From Allobosea sp. WAO (GTDB lineage: Bacteria; Pseudomonadota; Alphaproteobacteria; Rhizobiales; Beijerinckiaceae), in assembly GCF_001509835.1 (NCBI RefSeq), contig NZ_JXTJ01000017.1:151572-215571 (forward strand): 64,000 bases of DNA, written 5' to 3'. The translations under genes were made by a program, and so were the position numbers. How positions within the stretch are numbered: position 1 is the stretch's first letter; the number at the start of each line of letters is the position of its first letter. This document shows, in pieces, positions 33,535 to 43,179 of this stretch. The notes beneath the pieces were generated by a model. The model did no database searches and was not told the DNA's origin. It saw nothing but the letters and a program-made list of their open reading frames with translations.

Positions 33535-34401
33535 TCAGCGGTTGAAGCGAACTGGCACCGACAGCGAGATCGCGCCACCCCCGCCGACCCCGGCAGGAGG
33601 AGCGGGAACCGGACTGGCGCGCCGGATCATCGCGGCGGCCTCCTCGTCGAGCGCCGCATTGCCCGACGTGCCGACGACGCGCGAGGACAGGACGCGCCCA
33701 GCCCGGTCGATCGAAAAGGCGACCTGGACGGTCCCGGGATTGGCTCCGCCCGGGAAGCGCTTGTAGCGGTTGAGATGGGCGATCAGCATGCCGCGCCAGG
33801 ATGCGTTCGAGACCGATGGCTGCGAGGCCGTGCCTTGCGCCGCGGCGGAGGGCGCAGCGGCACGCGGCGTCGAAGCCTCCGGAGCGGCGGCCTCGCGGGC
33901 CTTCGGGCGGTCAGGCTCGACCGGCCGGCGCACGATCTTGGGCTTCGGCTTCTCTTTCTTCTCGACGATCTTCTTCGGCGGCGGCTTTTTCTCCGGCGGC
34001 TTCAGATCGGGCGGCGGCGGCAGCAGCACGGCGTCGAGCTGCGGAATCGAGGGCAACTCCGGCAGCTTGATCTCCGGTTGCTCGATCGGCGTCGGTTCGG
34101 GCTCCGGTTCAGGCTCGGGCGGCGGCGGTTCCGGCGGGGTCTCCTTGACCGGCTCTGGCGGCTGCTCCTGTTCGACCTTCTCGGGCGCGACCGGAAGCTC
34201 CTCTGCCGGCGCCTCGGGCGCGACGGAGACGGCAGCGAGCTCGATCATCACGGCTGGTTCGGGAGCGCCAGCTGCCGCCTCGGTTGGACGCCAGTTGAGC
34301 GCGACCCAGGCCATGCCGCCATGGACTGAAGCGACCGCCAGTGCCGCCGTGGCCCAGCGCAAGGCGGCGAGGCCTCGCCTTTGGGGCGCGATCGCGATCA
34401 C
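33535..34401 (-). CDS. tonB: TonB energy-transducing protein
   Basis: This 288-residue protein has one N-terminal membrane helix (LRWATAALAVASVHGGMAWV, containing the typical SxxxH). A long Pro/Glu then Pro/Lys spacer follows (residues about 70-160) to span the periplasm. The C-terminal TonB domain is WRGMLIAHLNRYKRFPGGA with VQVAFSIDRAGRVLSSRVV. The start overlaps the exbD stop by 4 nt. With ExbB and ExbD it powers outer-membrane receptors; none is encoded in this window. Confidence 0.93.
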   Translation of the reverse strand: MIAIAPQRRGLAALRWATAALAVASVHGGMAWVALNWRPTEAAAGAPEPAVMIELAAVSVAPEAPAEELPVAPEKVEQEQPPEPVKETPPEPPPPEPEPEPEPTPIEQPEIKLPELPSIPQLDAVLLPPPPDLKPPEKKPPPKKIVEKKEKPKPKIVRRPVEPDRPKAREAAAPEASTPRAAAPSAAAQGTASQPSVSNASWRGMLIAHLNRYKRFPGGANPGTVQVAFSIDRAGRVLSSRVVGTSGNAALDEEAAAMIRRASPVPAPPAGVGGGGAISLSVPVRFNR

Positions 34402-34841
34402 GGCTTGGTTGCTCCCGCCTGACCGGTATCCTCGAGCCCGACCAGCGCGATCTTGAGATAGCCGGCATGGCGCAGCTTGTTCATGACTTCCATGAGCTCG
34501 CGATAGGCGACTGCCCCGTCGGCTCGCAGGAAGACGCGCTGCTCGCGGTCATTGCCGGTCTGGCGGTCGAGCGTCGCCTGCAATTGCTCGCTCGCCACGG
34601 TGTCGTTGCCCAGCGCTAGCGAAAGGTCCTGCCTGACGGTCAGGAATATCGGCTTGTCGGGGCGGGGCTGCGGCTGCGCGTTCGAGACCGGCAGGTCGAC
34701 CGCGACGTCGACCGTCGAGAGTGGCGCCGCCACCATGAAGATAATCAGCAGCACCAGGATGACGTCGATGAACGGCGTGACGTTGATCTCGCTGACTTCG
34801 CCGAGATCACCGTCCTGGGGCTCCTTGAGCGAGACAGCCAT
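34398..34841 (-). CDS. exbD: ExbD biopolymer transport protein
   Basis: This 147-residue protein has a single membrane helix after EINVTPFIDVILVLLIIFMV, with the proton-path aspartate in FIDV. A periplasmic domain follows (LPVSNAQPQPRPDKPIFLTV). It lies between exbB (6-nt gap) and tonB (4-nt overlap). Confidence 0.95.
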   Translation of the reverse strand: MAVSLKEPQDGDLGEVSEINVTPFIDVILVLLIIFMVAAPLSTVDVAVDLPVSNAQPQPRPDKPIFLTVRQDLSLALGNDTVASEQLQATLDRQTGNDREQRVFLRADGAVAYRELMEVMNKLRHAGYLKIALVGLEDTGQAGATKP

Positions 34842-34847
34842 CGCCGC

Positions 34848-35927
<1,080 letters not shown>

Positions 35928-36280
35928 CGAATTGGTTCCGTAGCCTGGGCCGCGCACCTCTTGGCGGGAGCGCTGGGTGAAACGACGGTGGCGCAAGCGC
36001 CTTGCCGTCTTACGGCCGCAGGGTGTGCATCCGGGCAGAATGCTGCCGGCGCGACCGTAGGGAGCAGTTAGCCCAAGCAAGATAAGTTAGCAAATACAAT
36101 AGTTTACAGGTATTCTAAAGTAACGCTTGCGCCGCCTTGTGCTCCGAGCAGTTCAAGTATTCGGGGGCTTCACGACGCGCATCTTTCGTGCAGGCGTGGC
36201 GGTCTCCGGCGGCAGGAGGCCGTCAGGCGCTGAAATCGCCTGACGGCCTCGCTCCGGTCGGCGTGGACGCTCGGGCGTGG
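35928..36280. other. Intergenic region with exbB promoter
   Basis: These 353 bases hold no gene I can support. The stretch 36074-36125 is strongly AT-rich for this genome and holds TTCTAAA (36113-36119), which reads TTTAGAA on the minus strand. That is one half of the rhizobial Irr/ICE-type iron box, so iron control of exbB-exbD-tonB is possible but unproven. The hairpin at 36216-36250 lies at the pcuAC-proximal end. Confidence 0.45.
36216..36250 (-). terminator. 14-bp hairpin after the PCuAC gene
   Basis: GAGGCCGTCAGGCG (36216-36229) pairs perfectly with CGCCTGACGGCCTC (36237-36250) around a 7-nt loop. It lies 31 nt past the stop of the last gene in the minus-strand copper cluster. No U-tract follows, so this is a U-less terminator candidate. 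Confidence 0.6.
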
Positions 36281-36760
36281 TCAGTGCTTGTGGCCGGCGG
36301 CCGGCGTGCGGGCGCCGACCGACTGGACCGAGAACTCGACTGCGACCGGGCCGGCCTTCTCGAAATTGAGCGTCGCCTTGATGCTCTCGCCTTCCTTGAG
36401 CTGACGCTTCAGGTCCATCAGCATCAGATGGTAGCTGCCGGGCTTGAGCTCGGTCTTCTCGCCGGGCTTGATCTCCAGCCCTTCGGGCAGGCCGCGCATG
36501 GTCATGACGCCATCCTTCACCGCCATCTCATGGACCTCGACCTTGCCGGAAACCTCGCTGGTGCCGCCGAGCAGGCGGTCCGGGGTGTTGCCGGTATTGG
36601 TCACCGCGAGGTAACCGCCGGCGATCTTGGCGCCGGCCGGCGTCGCCCGCGTCCAGGGCTGCTCGAGTTTGAGCGGTCCGGCGGTGTAGTCGTTGGCGAG
36701 CGCCGCACAGCCCGCGAGCGAGAAGGCCAGGGCGGCGGACATGCGAATGAGAGAATTCAT
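36281..36760 (-). CDS. Periplasmic copper chaperone PCu(A)C
   Basis: This 159-residue protein has a signal peptide. Its copper-binding motif is visible as VEVHEM...GVMTMRGLP...SYHLMLMDL, giving the H(M)x10Mx21HxM pattern of PCu(A)C proteins that load Cu into cytochrome oxidase. The C-terminus adds a GHKH tail. AAGGAG site, 7 nt spacing. Last gene of the cluster DUF2946-ycnI-copCD-pcuAC. Confidence 0.93.
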   Translation of the reverse strand: MNSLIRMSAALAFSLAGCAALANDYTAGPLKLEQPWTRATPAGAKIAGGYLAVTNTGNTPDRLLGGTSEVSGKVEVHEMAVKDGVMTMRGLPEGLEIKPGEKTELKPGSYHLMLMDLKRQLKEGESIKATLNFEKAGPVAVEFSVQSVGARTPAAGHKH

Positions 36761-36801
36761 CTTGAGGCTCCTTCGGCCGGGTTGGATAGGTTGAACGGTA
36801 A

Positions 36802-38397
36802 TCAAGGCTTGATCTCGATGGTGTCGCCGAGGCGGATCATCTCGAAATCCGAGACCAGGATTTCGATCTCGACGCTCCAGCGCCCGGCGACCGGGATGGT
36901 GAGGCCCTCCACCAGCCAGTTGCCGTCTGGCTGGCGCAACGCCGGCCGCTCGACCGCCTCGATGCCGGCGGCGCGGTTGGCGAGCGAGAGGCGCACCTCC
37001 TTGGCGGTGAGCGGCCCGAAATTGCCGTCGAGCAGCGCGACCGAGACGTTGGCAGGGCCTGGCCGTCCGGGCCTGACGCTGATCTCGGCCATCGCCTTTT
37101 CGCTGTGGATATGGACCGAGGCAGGCACTGCCGTGGCGCTGGCGATCGTCAGGGTCCGGGGCGGCGGCGTGAAACGCCAGAGCGCCGCGGTGGCGAGGAT
37201 CGCCAGGACGATGGCGACCTCGACGCCAATCACGCCTCGCAGCCGCCGTTTGGCCGGCTCGGCGCCCTCTCGCGCCGGCGCGGTCAGCCGGTAGCGGTTG
37301 AAAGTCGCGAGCCCGAGCAGGACAGCTACCAAAGCGAGCTTCGCTGTGAGAACGAGGCCGTATGTGCTGGTCAGCAACGCACCGGGCTGCTCGACCTGAA
37401 CGATGGCGAGGGCGGCACCGCTGGCGAACAGGATGATCAGGAAGAACGAGATACGGCGCGAGAACCGCGCCAACGTCGCGGCGCCATCCCCCCCTCGCAA
37501 CGCCTGTGCGAGCGGCAGCAGGGCGCCGGCCCAGGCGGCCATGGCGATGCCGTGAAGGAAGACGGCGGGGCGCATCAGCCATTGCGGGGATGCGGCGCTG
37601 GCGTGTCCGCTCGCCGCCAGAGCCAGCCCGGCACCGAGCAGGGCAGCGAGCGCGAGCGCCCGTCCGGCGCTGCCCGCCAGCGACAGTGATACCAGCCCGG
37701 CCAGCAGGGCCAAGGTCGCGATCGCGGCGGTGTGGCCAAAACTGCTGCCGATCCCGGCCCGCCAGATCTCGGGACGCAGCACATCGGAAGCCGGGGCTGC
37801 CAAGGCGTCGAGGCCCTGCGCCGCCAAGGCGAACGGCACGGCAGCAAGGCCGAGCACAATGAGCACGCGAAGCGGCCTGCGGGCGCTCGCGGGCAAGGGC
37901 CCGACCCAGGCCGAGAAGGCGACGCCACCAATGCTGAGAGCGAGGCCGAGATAAAGTCCGACGCGCCCCAGCCAAAGAGCCAGGGTGATCGGCAAGTTTC
38001 GTTGCGCGCTCGCCTCCGGCGGCCTTGCGCCCGGCGCTCCGATGGAAAACAGCACCGAGCCGCCGACCGGATGACCATCCTCCGACACCACCCGCCAGCT
38101 CAGGACATGGCTGCCCGCAGCGAGATCGGTCGGCACTTCGATCGTCAGCTCCCTGTCGCGCAGCGCGAAACGTTCGAGCGCGCGTGTCTCGCCGTCCGGG
38201 CCGATAAGGCGCAGCACCAGCGGCGAGACCGGCTCGCTGAAGCGCAGCGTGAAGGCAGCCGGCGGCCGCGCCAGCACCGCGCCATCGGCCGGCGTGGTCG
38301 TGACTAGGGCGGCATGCGCAAGCGCGGTCCCGGGGCGCAGCGTCGCCGCAGCGCAGGCGCCGAGCAGCAGGAGAAGGACGAGGAGGCGACGGAGCAT
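36802..38397 (-). CDS. CopC-CopD fusion copper-resistance protein
   Basis: This 531-residue protein joins a periplasmic CopC domain to a CopD membrane domain. The signal peptide ends in LAHAALVTTTPADGA, leaving the Cu-binding N-terminal histidine; CopC features FSEPVSPLVLRL and SEDGHPVGGSVLFSI follow. Residues about 145-420 have eight or so helices typical of CopD. A C-terminal periplasmic domain (HIHSEKAMAEISVRPGRPG, about 110 residues) completes it, resembling the YtkA-like domain of such fusions. ATG 38397. It probably moves copper across the inner membrane for oxidase assembly. Confidence 0.9.
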   Translation of the reverse strand: MLRRLLVLLLLLGACAAATLRPGTALAHAALVTTTPADGAVLARPPAAFTLRFSEPVSPLVLRLIGPDGETRALERFALRDRELTIEVPTDLAAGSHVLSWRVVSEDGHPVGGSVLFSIGAPGARPPEASAQRNLPITLALWLGRVGLYLGLALSIGGVAFSAWVGPLPASARRPLRVLIVLGLAAVPFALAAQGLDALAAPASDVLRPEIWRAGIGSSFGHTAAIATLALLAGLVSLSLAGSAGRALALAALLGAGLALAASGHASAASPQWLMRPAVFLHGIAMAAWAGALLPLAQALRGGDGAATLARFSRRISFFLIILFASGAALAIVQVEQPGALLTSTYGLVLTAKLALVAVLLGLATFNRYRLTAPAREGAEPAKRRLRGVIGVEVAIVLAILATAALWRFTPPPRTLTIASATAVPASVHIHSEKAMAEISVRPGRPGPANVSVALLDGNFGPLTAKEVRLSLANRAAGIEAVERPALRQPDGNWLVEGLTIPVAGRWSVEIEILVSDFEMIRLGDTIEIKP

Positions 38398-38441
38398 GGC
38401 CTGGAGCCAGCGGCCGGGCACGAGGCCCGGCCGCCTTCGCC

Positions 38442-38963
38442 TTATTTCTTCGGGGTGAGCTTGAGGCCGGGAGCGGGGAACTTGTAGTCGTCCGCGCTCT
38501 TGCCCTCGGCCGGGATCTCGATCCAGCGCTCGACGCTGCCGCCCTCGCATTCCTGGACGACCGGCACATGCAGCGTCGTCTCAGGCTTGAGGTCGGTGGT
38601 CAGATAGCCGCGCAGCACGAACTCGTCATAATGCTCGTCGAGCAGCTTGCCGCCGCTCCAGATCACCTCGGTGACGCCCTCGGCGGTCGGCGTGCCGTAA
38701 TAGTCATAGGTCTTGCCGTACTTGCCTTTCACCGTGTCCAGCGCCCAGCCGGCCTTGGGCATCGGTTTGACCGCGATCATGCCTTCCGGCACGCGGACGC
38801 GGACCTTGATCGTCGGAGCGCCCTTGCAGCCATGGGGTACGCGCAGCACCGCCTTGTAGGTCGAGCCGACCGGAGCCTGCTGGGTTTCGAGCGTGACATG
38901 GGCGAGGGCTGGGGAGGTGGCGAGGGCGGCAAGCACTGCCGCGAGGAATGCCGATTTTGACAT
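38442..38963 (-). CDS. YcnI-family copper-binding protein (DUF1775)
   Basis: This 173-residue exported protein has a signal peptide cleaved at ALA-HVTLE, leaving the N-terminal histidine that binds Cu(II) in YcnI proteins. The DUF1775 body has VPHGCKGAPTIKVRVRVPEG and EVIWSGGKLLDEHYDEFVLRG. It stands upstream of the CopCD fusion (44-nt gap), as in many proteobacterial copper clusters. A role as copper metallochaperone is family knowledge. Confidence 0.9.
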   Translation of the reverse strand: MSKSAFLAAVLAALATSPALAHVTLETQQAPVGSTYKAVLRVPHGCKGAPTIKVRVRVPEGMIAVKPMPKAGWALDTVKGKYGKTYDYYGTPTAEGVTEVIWSGGKLLDEHYDEFVLRGYLTTDLKPETTLHVPVVQECEGGSVERWIEIPAEGKSADDYKFPAPGLKLTPKK

Positions 38964-39175
38964 GGTTTGAGGCCTTTGAGGTCTTCGGCCTTCTGGGCCG
39001 AAGGGGCATGGTCGCCCTGAAGATGAGCCTGCGCGCGGGCCGACCACGTTGATCGGGAGCAACGAAGGCGCTGTTTGCTGAGAAAATCGCCCATTGCACG
39101 CCGCGCGACTGCCTACGGAGGCTGCGCGGCTTCACGTGAAGGGGCGGGAGCTGCCGGCGCGTCTGCGCGGGCGGC

Positions 39176-39565
39176 TCAGGCTGCGGCGGGTGGCGCGCGC
39201 GGATTGGCCGGGGAACGCCCGGCGGCAAAGCCATGTGGCAGGTCGCGCCGCAGCTGGAAGGCGATCAGATCGACCGGGCGATGGACAACCGGGGTGAAGC
39301 CGGCCGTCGCGGCAGGTGCGCCGGAGCCGGAAAGGAAGCAGCCGAGCATGCAGCAGCTCGGCATTTCGTGGGCTGCGGCGCCGTCATCGCCGGGCGGCAT
39401 CTCGCCGGGAGCGCAGAGCGTCATGCCCAGCGAACGGTCGAGGCTCATGCCGGCCGCATGCGCGCCGGAGGCCAGCCCGCCGAACACCGCCTGCAGCACG
39501 AGCAGATAGGCGGCGGCGATCGCGGCCAACCGGCTCCATCCTGCTTTGCGGCGCACTGCGGACAA
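39176..39565 (-). CDS. DUF2946-like Cys-rich membrane-anchored protein
   Basis: This protein of about 129 residues has one N-terminal hydrophobic segment (LAAIAAAYLLVLQAVFGGLASG). A short periplasmic part with cysteines and Met/His follows (TLCAPGEMPPGDD, HEMPSCCMLGC), and it ends in the RAPP motif common in DUF2946. Start TTG 39565 has GGAG 8 nt upstream; the frame opens back to 39673. It heads the copper gene cluster, and the Cys/Met/His content suits copper handling. Confidence 0.72.
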   Translation of the reverse strand: MSAVRRKAGWSRLAAIAAAYLLVLQAVFGGLASGAHAAGMSLDRSLGMTLCAPGEMPPGDDGAAAHEMPSCCMLGCFLSGSGAPAATAGFTPVVHRPVDLIAFQLRRDLPHGFAAGRSPANPRAPPAAA

Positions 39566-39849
39566 GATTTGCTCTCCTGCCCCTTCGATAGCATGGCGGC
39601 GCGGCGCGTCAATTTCGCCGCGACGGGCGCGTTGCCGCAGGGCGTTGCAGGCTTCCGGGGAAATTCCTCCCACGATGACGGCGCTTTAAGGTGGCTGTTT
39701 CTATTGACCGGCCCCAACCCCGCCGCGATTGTCCGCGCCGTGCTTCGGCCGAGGGCAGGACCAGTTCTCTCCGGTCCGATGCGTACAATGGACGGGCAAT
39801 GGAACGGCTGCACGGCGCGTCGCACTGCGGCCCAGGAACAGGTTGGATC

Positions 39850-40164
39850 ATGATCCTCGACGAGCGCACCTATGCCATCAAGCCGGCCCATGTCCGGGAT
39901 TATCTCGACCTGTATGTGAAGGAAGGGATGGAGCTGCAGGTGTCGCATCTCGGCCAGCTGATCGGCTGGTTCACCACCGATAGCGGCGTCGTCAATGAGG
40001 TCGTTCACATGTGGCGCTTCGAGGATGCGGGCGACCGCGAGCGCCGGCGCGCGGCGATGGAGGCCGATCCGCGCTGGCAGGAATTCCGCGCCAAGGCCGC
40101 TCCCTATGTGCTGGAGATGCGCAGCCGCATCCTGCGCCCGACCGCCTTTTCGCCGCTGCGCTAG
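39850..40164 (+). CDS. NIPSNAP-family protein
   Basis: This 104-residue cytoplasmic protein has the ferredoxin-like NIPSNAP pattern: MILDERTYAIKPAHVRDYLDLY, VVNEVVHMWRFEDAGDRERRRA and DPRWQEFRAKAAPYV. ATG 39850 is chosen; the frame extends to 39691 without support. It lies 4 nt before the TRAP permease gene, so it belongs to that operon. NIPSNAP proteins often accompany catabolic transporters, but their reaction is unknown. Confidence 0.88.
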   Translation: MILDERTYAIKPAHVRDYLDLYVKEGMELQVSHLGQLIGWFTTDSGVVNEVVHMWRFEDAGDRERRRAAMEADPRWQEFRAKAAPYVLEMRSRILRPTAFSPLR

Positions 40165-40168
40165 CGCC

Positions 40169-42031
40169 GTGAGCCTCGCCGCCCGAGGACCTGTCCCGCC
40201 TGCGCTGCGCCGACAGAGCGAGCGCGGGCTCGTCGGCGTCTCTGCGGTGCTGGAATGGCTCGGCGCAACCGTGCTCGGCCTGCTCTTCACCATCGTGATG
40301 CTGGCGGTGCTGCGGCGCTATCTCTTCGGCGCCGGGCTGATCTGGTCTGACGAGCTGGCGATCTGGCTCAATGTCGCACTTGTCGCGCTCGGCATGCCGC
40401 TGGCGGCGACGAGCGCCCTGTCGATGCGGCTCGACGTCCTCGTCCGGCTGCTACCGGGGGCCGGTCAGCGCCTTGCCGCCATTCTGGCCGATGCGGTGGC
40501 GGTCCACGGCGCGCTCGTCATCGCCATAGGGGGCGCCAGCGTCGCCGCTCTGGTCGGCGGCACCTCCACGGTGCTCGGCTTGCCGGAGAGCCTGCGCTTT
40601 GCCGCTTTTGCTGTGGGGGGCGGTTTCACCGTGCTGCTCCTCCTCTGGCGCGCCGCGCTCGACCGCTCGCTCGCAGCTGCGCTGGCTTCGCTGCTCATTG
40701 GCGCTGGCTTCTATCTCGCGGCCCAAGGTGCGACAGGTCTTTCGTTGGGCGCGCCGAGCCTCGTCGCGGCGCTCGCTGCCGGGTTCGGGCTCCTGATCGG
40801 CGCGCCGTTGCCTTTCGCGCTGCTCGCCGGGGTCTCGCTCTCCGGCGCCTTCGGTGGCCTGCTGCCCGAGCCGGCCATCGTCCAGAACACCGTCTCCGGC
40901 GTTTCGAAATTCCTGCTGCTGGCGATCCCCTTCTTCCTGCTCGCCGGAGAGTTGTTGACAGCCGGCGGTCTCGCCGAGCGGCTGGTGCGCTTCGCCGCCG
41001 CGCTCGTTGGTCATTGGCGGGCGGGGCTGGCGCAGACGGCGCTGGTCGCCAGCACCCTGTTTTCCGGTGCCTCGGGCTCCTCGGTGGCGAACGCCGCCTT
41101 CGGCGCCAAGGTGATGGCGCCGGCTCTGGTGGCGCGCGGCTACCCGCCGGCCAATGCGGCGGCGATCGTCGCCGGCGTCTCGATGATCGACAACATTATC
41201 CCGCCCTCGATCGCCTTCCTGATCCTGGCGGCTGCGACCAATCTCTCGGTCGGCTCGCTCCTGGTCGGCGGCTTTGTCGCCGGCGCGGTGCTGGTGCCGG
41301 CGCTTGCCATCGGCATCCATCTCAGCGTCCGTGGCGTCGTCGACGAGGCGCCGAAGGCGACGGCGGCCGAGCGGGGGCGGAGCTTCGTCGGCGCCTTGCC
41401 CGCGATCGGGCTCGGCGTCGTGGTGGTGGTCGGCATCCGCTTCGGCGTGGTCACGGTGACCGAGGCCTCGGCGCTCGCCGTCGCCTACGCGCTCGTCGTC
41501 TGCCTCGCCTTGCGCAGCCTCGATCTTGCCGGGGTCGGCCGCGCCTTGCGCAGCTCGGCTGGCGAGGCGGCGGCCGTCGGGCTGCTGATTGGAGCTTCGG
41601 CGCCTTTCGCCTTCCTGCTCGCGGTCGACCGTGTCTCGGACCAGATGGCGGGGCTCGTCACCGCGCTCGGCGGTGGCCCCTATGCGGTGATGCTGCTGGC
41701 TAACCTCGTCCTGCTCGTCGCCGGGCTCTTCCTCGATATCGGCGCGGCGATCCTCTTGCTCGCGCCGCTGATGCTGCCGGTGGCGATCGCGGCCGGGCTC
41801 GATCCGATCCAATTCGGCGTCATCCTCGTCGTCAACCTGATGATCCACGGGCTGACGCCGCCGCTCGGCATCCTCGTCTATGTCGTCAGCGGCATAACCC
41901 GCGTCCCGGCGGCGTCCGTGTTCAGGGCAGTGCTGCCTCTGCTCGCCGCGCTGCTCGCGGCGCTCGCCGTCCTCTGCCTCGGCGCTGCCGCCTGGCCCTC
42001 GCTTCCGCCTTCGATCAAGGAGCTGTTCTGA
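40169..42031 (+). CDS. Fused TRAP transporter DctQM permease
   Basis: This 620-residue membrane protein joins a small DctQ-like unit (residues about 15-190, four helices, FTIVMLAVLRRYLFGAGLIWSDELA) to the large DctM unit. DctM motifs include FSGASGSSVANAAFGAKVMA, GVSMIDNIIPPSIAFLILAA and VNLMIHGLTPPLGILVYVVS. GTG 40169 is the likely start. It forms a Na-driven TRAP importer with the binding protein whose ATG overlaps its stop. Confidence 0.92.
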   Translation: MSLAARGPVPPALRRQSERGLVGVSAVLEWLGATVLGLLFTIVMLAVLRRYLFGAGLIWSDELAIWLNVALVALGMPLAATSALSMRLDVLVRLLPGAGQRLAAILADAVAVHGALVIAIGGASVAALVGGTSTVLGLPESLRFAAFAVGGGFTVLLLLWRAALDRSLAAALASLLIGAGFYLAAQGATGLSLGAPSLVAALAAGFGLLIGAPLPFALLAGVSLSGAFGGLLPEPAIVQNTVSGVSKFLLLAIPFFLLAGELLTAGGLAERLVRFAAALVGHWRAGLAQTALVASTLFSGASGSSVANAAFGAKVMAPALVARGYPPANAAAIVAGVSMIDNIIPPSIAFLILAAATNLSVGSLLVGGFVAGAVLVPALAIGIHLSVRGVVDEAPKATAAERGRSFVGALPAIGLGVVVVVGIRFGVVTVTEASALAVAYALVVCLALRSLDLAGVGRALRSSAGEAAAVGLLIGASAPFAFLLAVDRVSDQMAGLVTALGGGPYAVMLLANLVLLVAGLFLDIGAAILLLAPLMLPVAIAAGLDPIQFGVILVVNLMIHGLTPPLGILVYVVSGITRVPAASVFRAVLPLLAALLAALAVLCLGAAAWPSLPPSIKELF

Positions 42032-43017
42032 TGTCCTTCACCCGCCGCCAGATCGCCGTCGGGCTCGTCGCTGCGCCCGCGCTTCTCTCCGCAGGTGCAG
42101 GCCTTGCCGCCGGCCGGCCGGTCACGGTCGCCTCTCTGCTCGGCGAGGACAAGCCGGAGACCAGGATCTGGCGCAGGATCTCCGAGATCCTGGCGAAGAC
42201 CGCCCCCGGCCGCTTCGACCTGCGCATCGTCGCCAATGCCGCGCTCGGCGGCGAGAAGGAGGTCGCCGAAGGCATCAAGCTAGGCTCGGTCCAGGCTTCG
42301 CTCTCGACCATCTCGGCCCTGTCGGGCTGGGTGCCGGAGGGCCAGATCCTCGACCTGCCCTTCCTGTTCCGCGACCGCGGCCACCTGAAGCGAGTGCTCG
42401 CCGGGCCACTCGGGGACGAACTCAAGGCGAAATACGAGGCGCAGGGCTTCGTCGTGCTCGGCTTCATCAATTATGGCGCCCGCCATCTCCTCGCCAAGGA
42501 GCCGATCACCACGCCGGCCGGCATCAAGGGCAAGCGCATCCGGGTGATCCAGAGCCCGCTGCACACCGAGCTCTGGTCCGGCTTCGGCGCCTTCCCGACG
42601 CCGATCCCGATTCCGGAAACCTACAACGCGCTGAAGAGCGGCGTCGTCGACGCGATGGACCTGACCAAGTCGGCCTATGTCGGCTTCAAGCTGCACGAGG
42701 TCGTGCCCTGGCTGATCGAGACCGGCCATATCTGGGCGACGGGCGTGGTCTATGTCTCCGCGAGCTTCTGGAAGGGGCTCTCCGCCGAGGACAAAGCTGC
42801 GTTCGCTGCGGCGGCCGCGGAAGGAGCAGCCCATTTCGACGAGCTGATCATCGCCGACGAGGAGGCCTCGATGGCCAAGGCCAAGGCCGAGGGCGGCAAG
42901 GTCGCACAGGCCGAAGACCGGGCCGGCTGGGAGGCCGGAGCCCGCAAGGTCTGGACCTCCTTCGCTCCGAAGCTAGGCGGCATGGCGAAGATCGAGGCGA
43001 TCGCCGCCACGCCGTGA
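42031..43017 (+). CDS. TRAP transporter substrate-binding protein DctP
   Basis: This 328-residue periplasmic binding protein has a twin-arginine-like signal (SFTRRQIAVGLVAAPALLSA). The DctP fold shows ALGGEKEVAEGIKLGSVQAS, IKGKRIRVIQSPLHTELW (with the carboxylate-binding arginine) and NALKSGVVDAMDL. It is coupled to the permease by a TGATG overlap. The substrate is probably an organic acid; which one is unknown. Confidence 0.93.
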   Translation: MSFTRRQIAVGLVAAPALLSAGAGLAAGRPVTVASLLGEDKPETRIWRRISEILAKTAPGRFDLRIVANAALGGEKEVAEGIKLGSVQASLSTISALSGWVPEGQILDLPFLFRDRGHLKRVLAGPLGDELKAKYEAQGFVVLGFINYGARHLLAKEPITTPAGIKGKRIRVIQSPLHTELWSGFGAFPTPIPIPETYNALKSGVVDAMDLTKSAYVGFKLHEVVPWLIETGHIWATGVVYVSASFWKGLSAEDKAAFAAAAAEGAAHFDELIIADEEASMAKAKAEGGKVAQAEDRAGWEAGARKVWTSFAPKLGGMAKIEAIAATP

Positions 43018-43179
43018 GGGCGGCCGCTCCTCGCAGCGCGAGGCGCGCTGTGACAATCTGGATCGCAGCCGCGTCTTCGACTATCCCATGACGTTGGGGT
43101 GGTAGCGCATCGGCCCTCCCGCTGATCTCGCCGAAGCAGCAGCAAGCTGCGTGGATGCGCGAAGAATGGGGAGCGCCGC

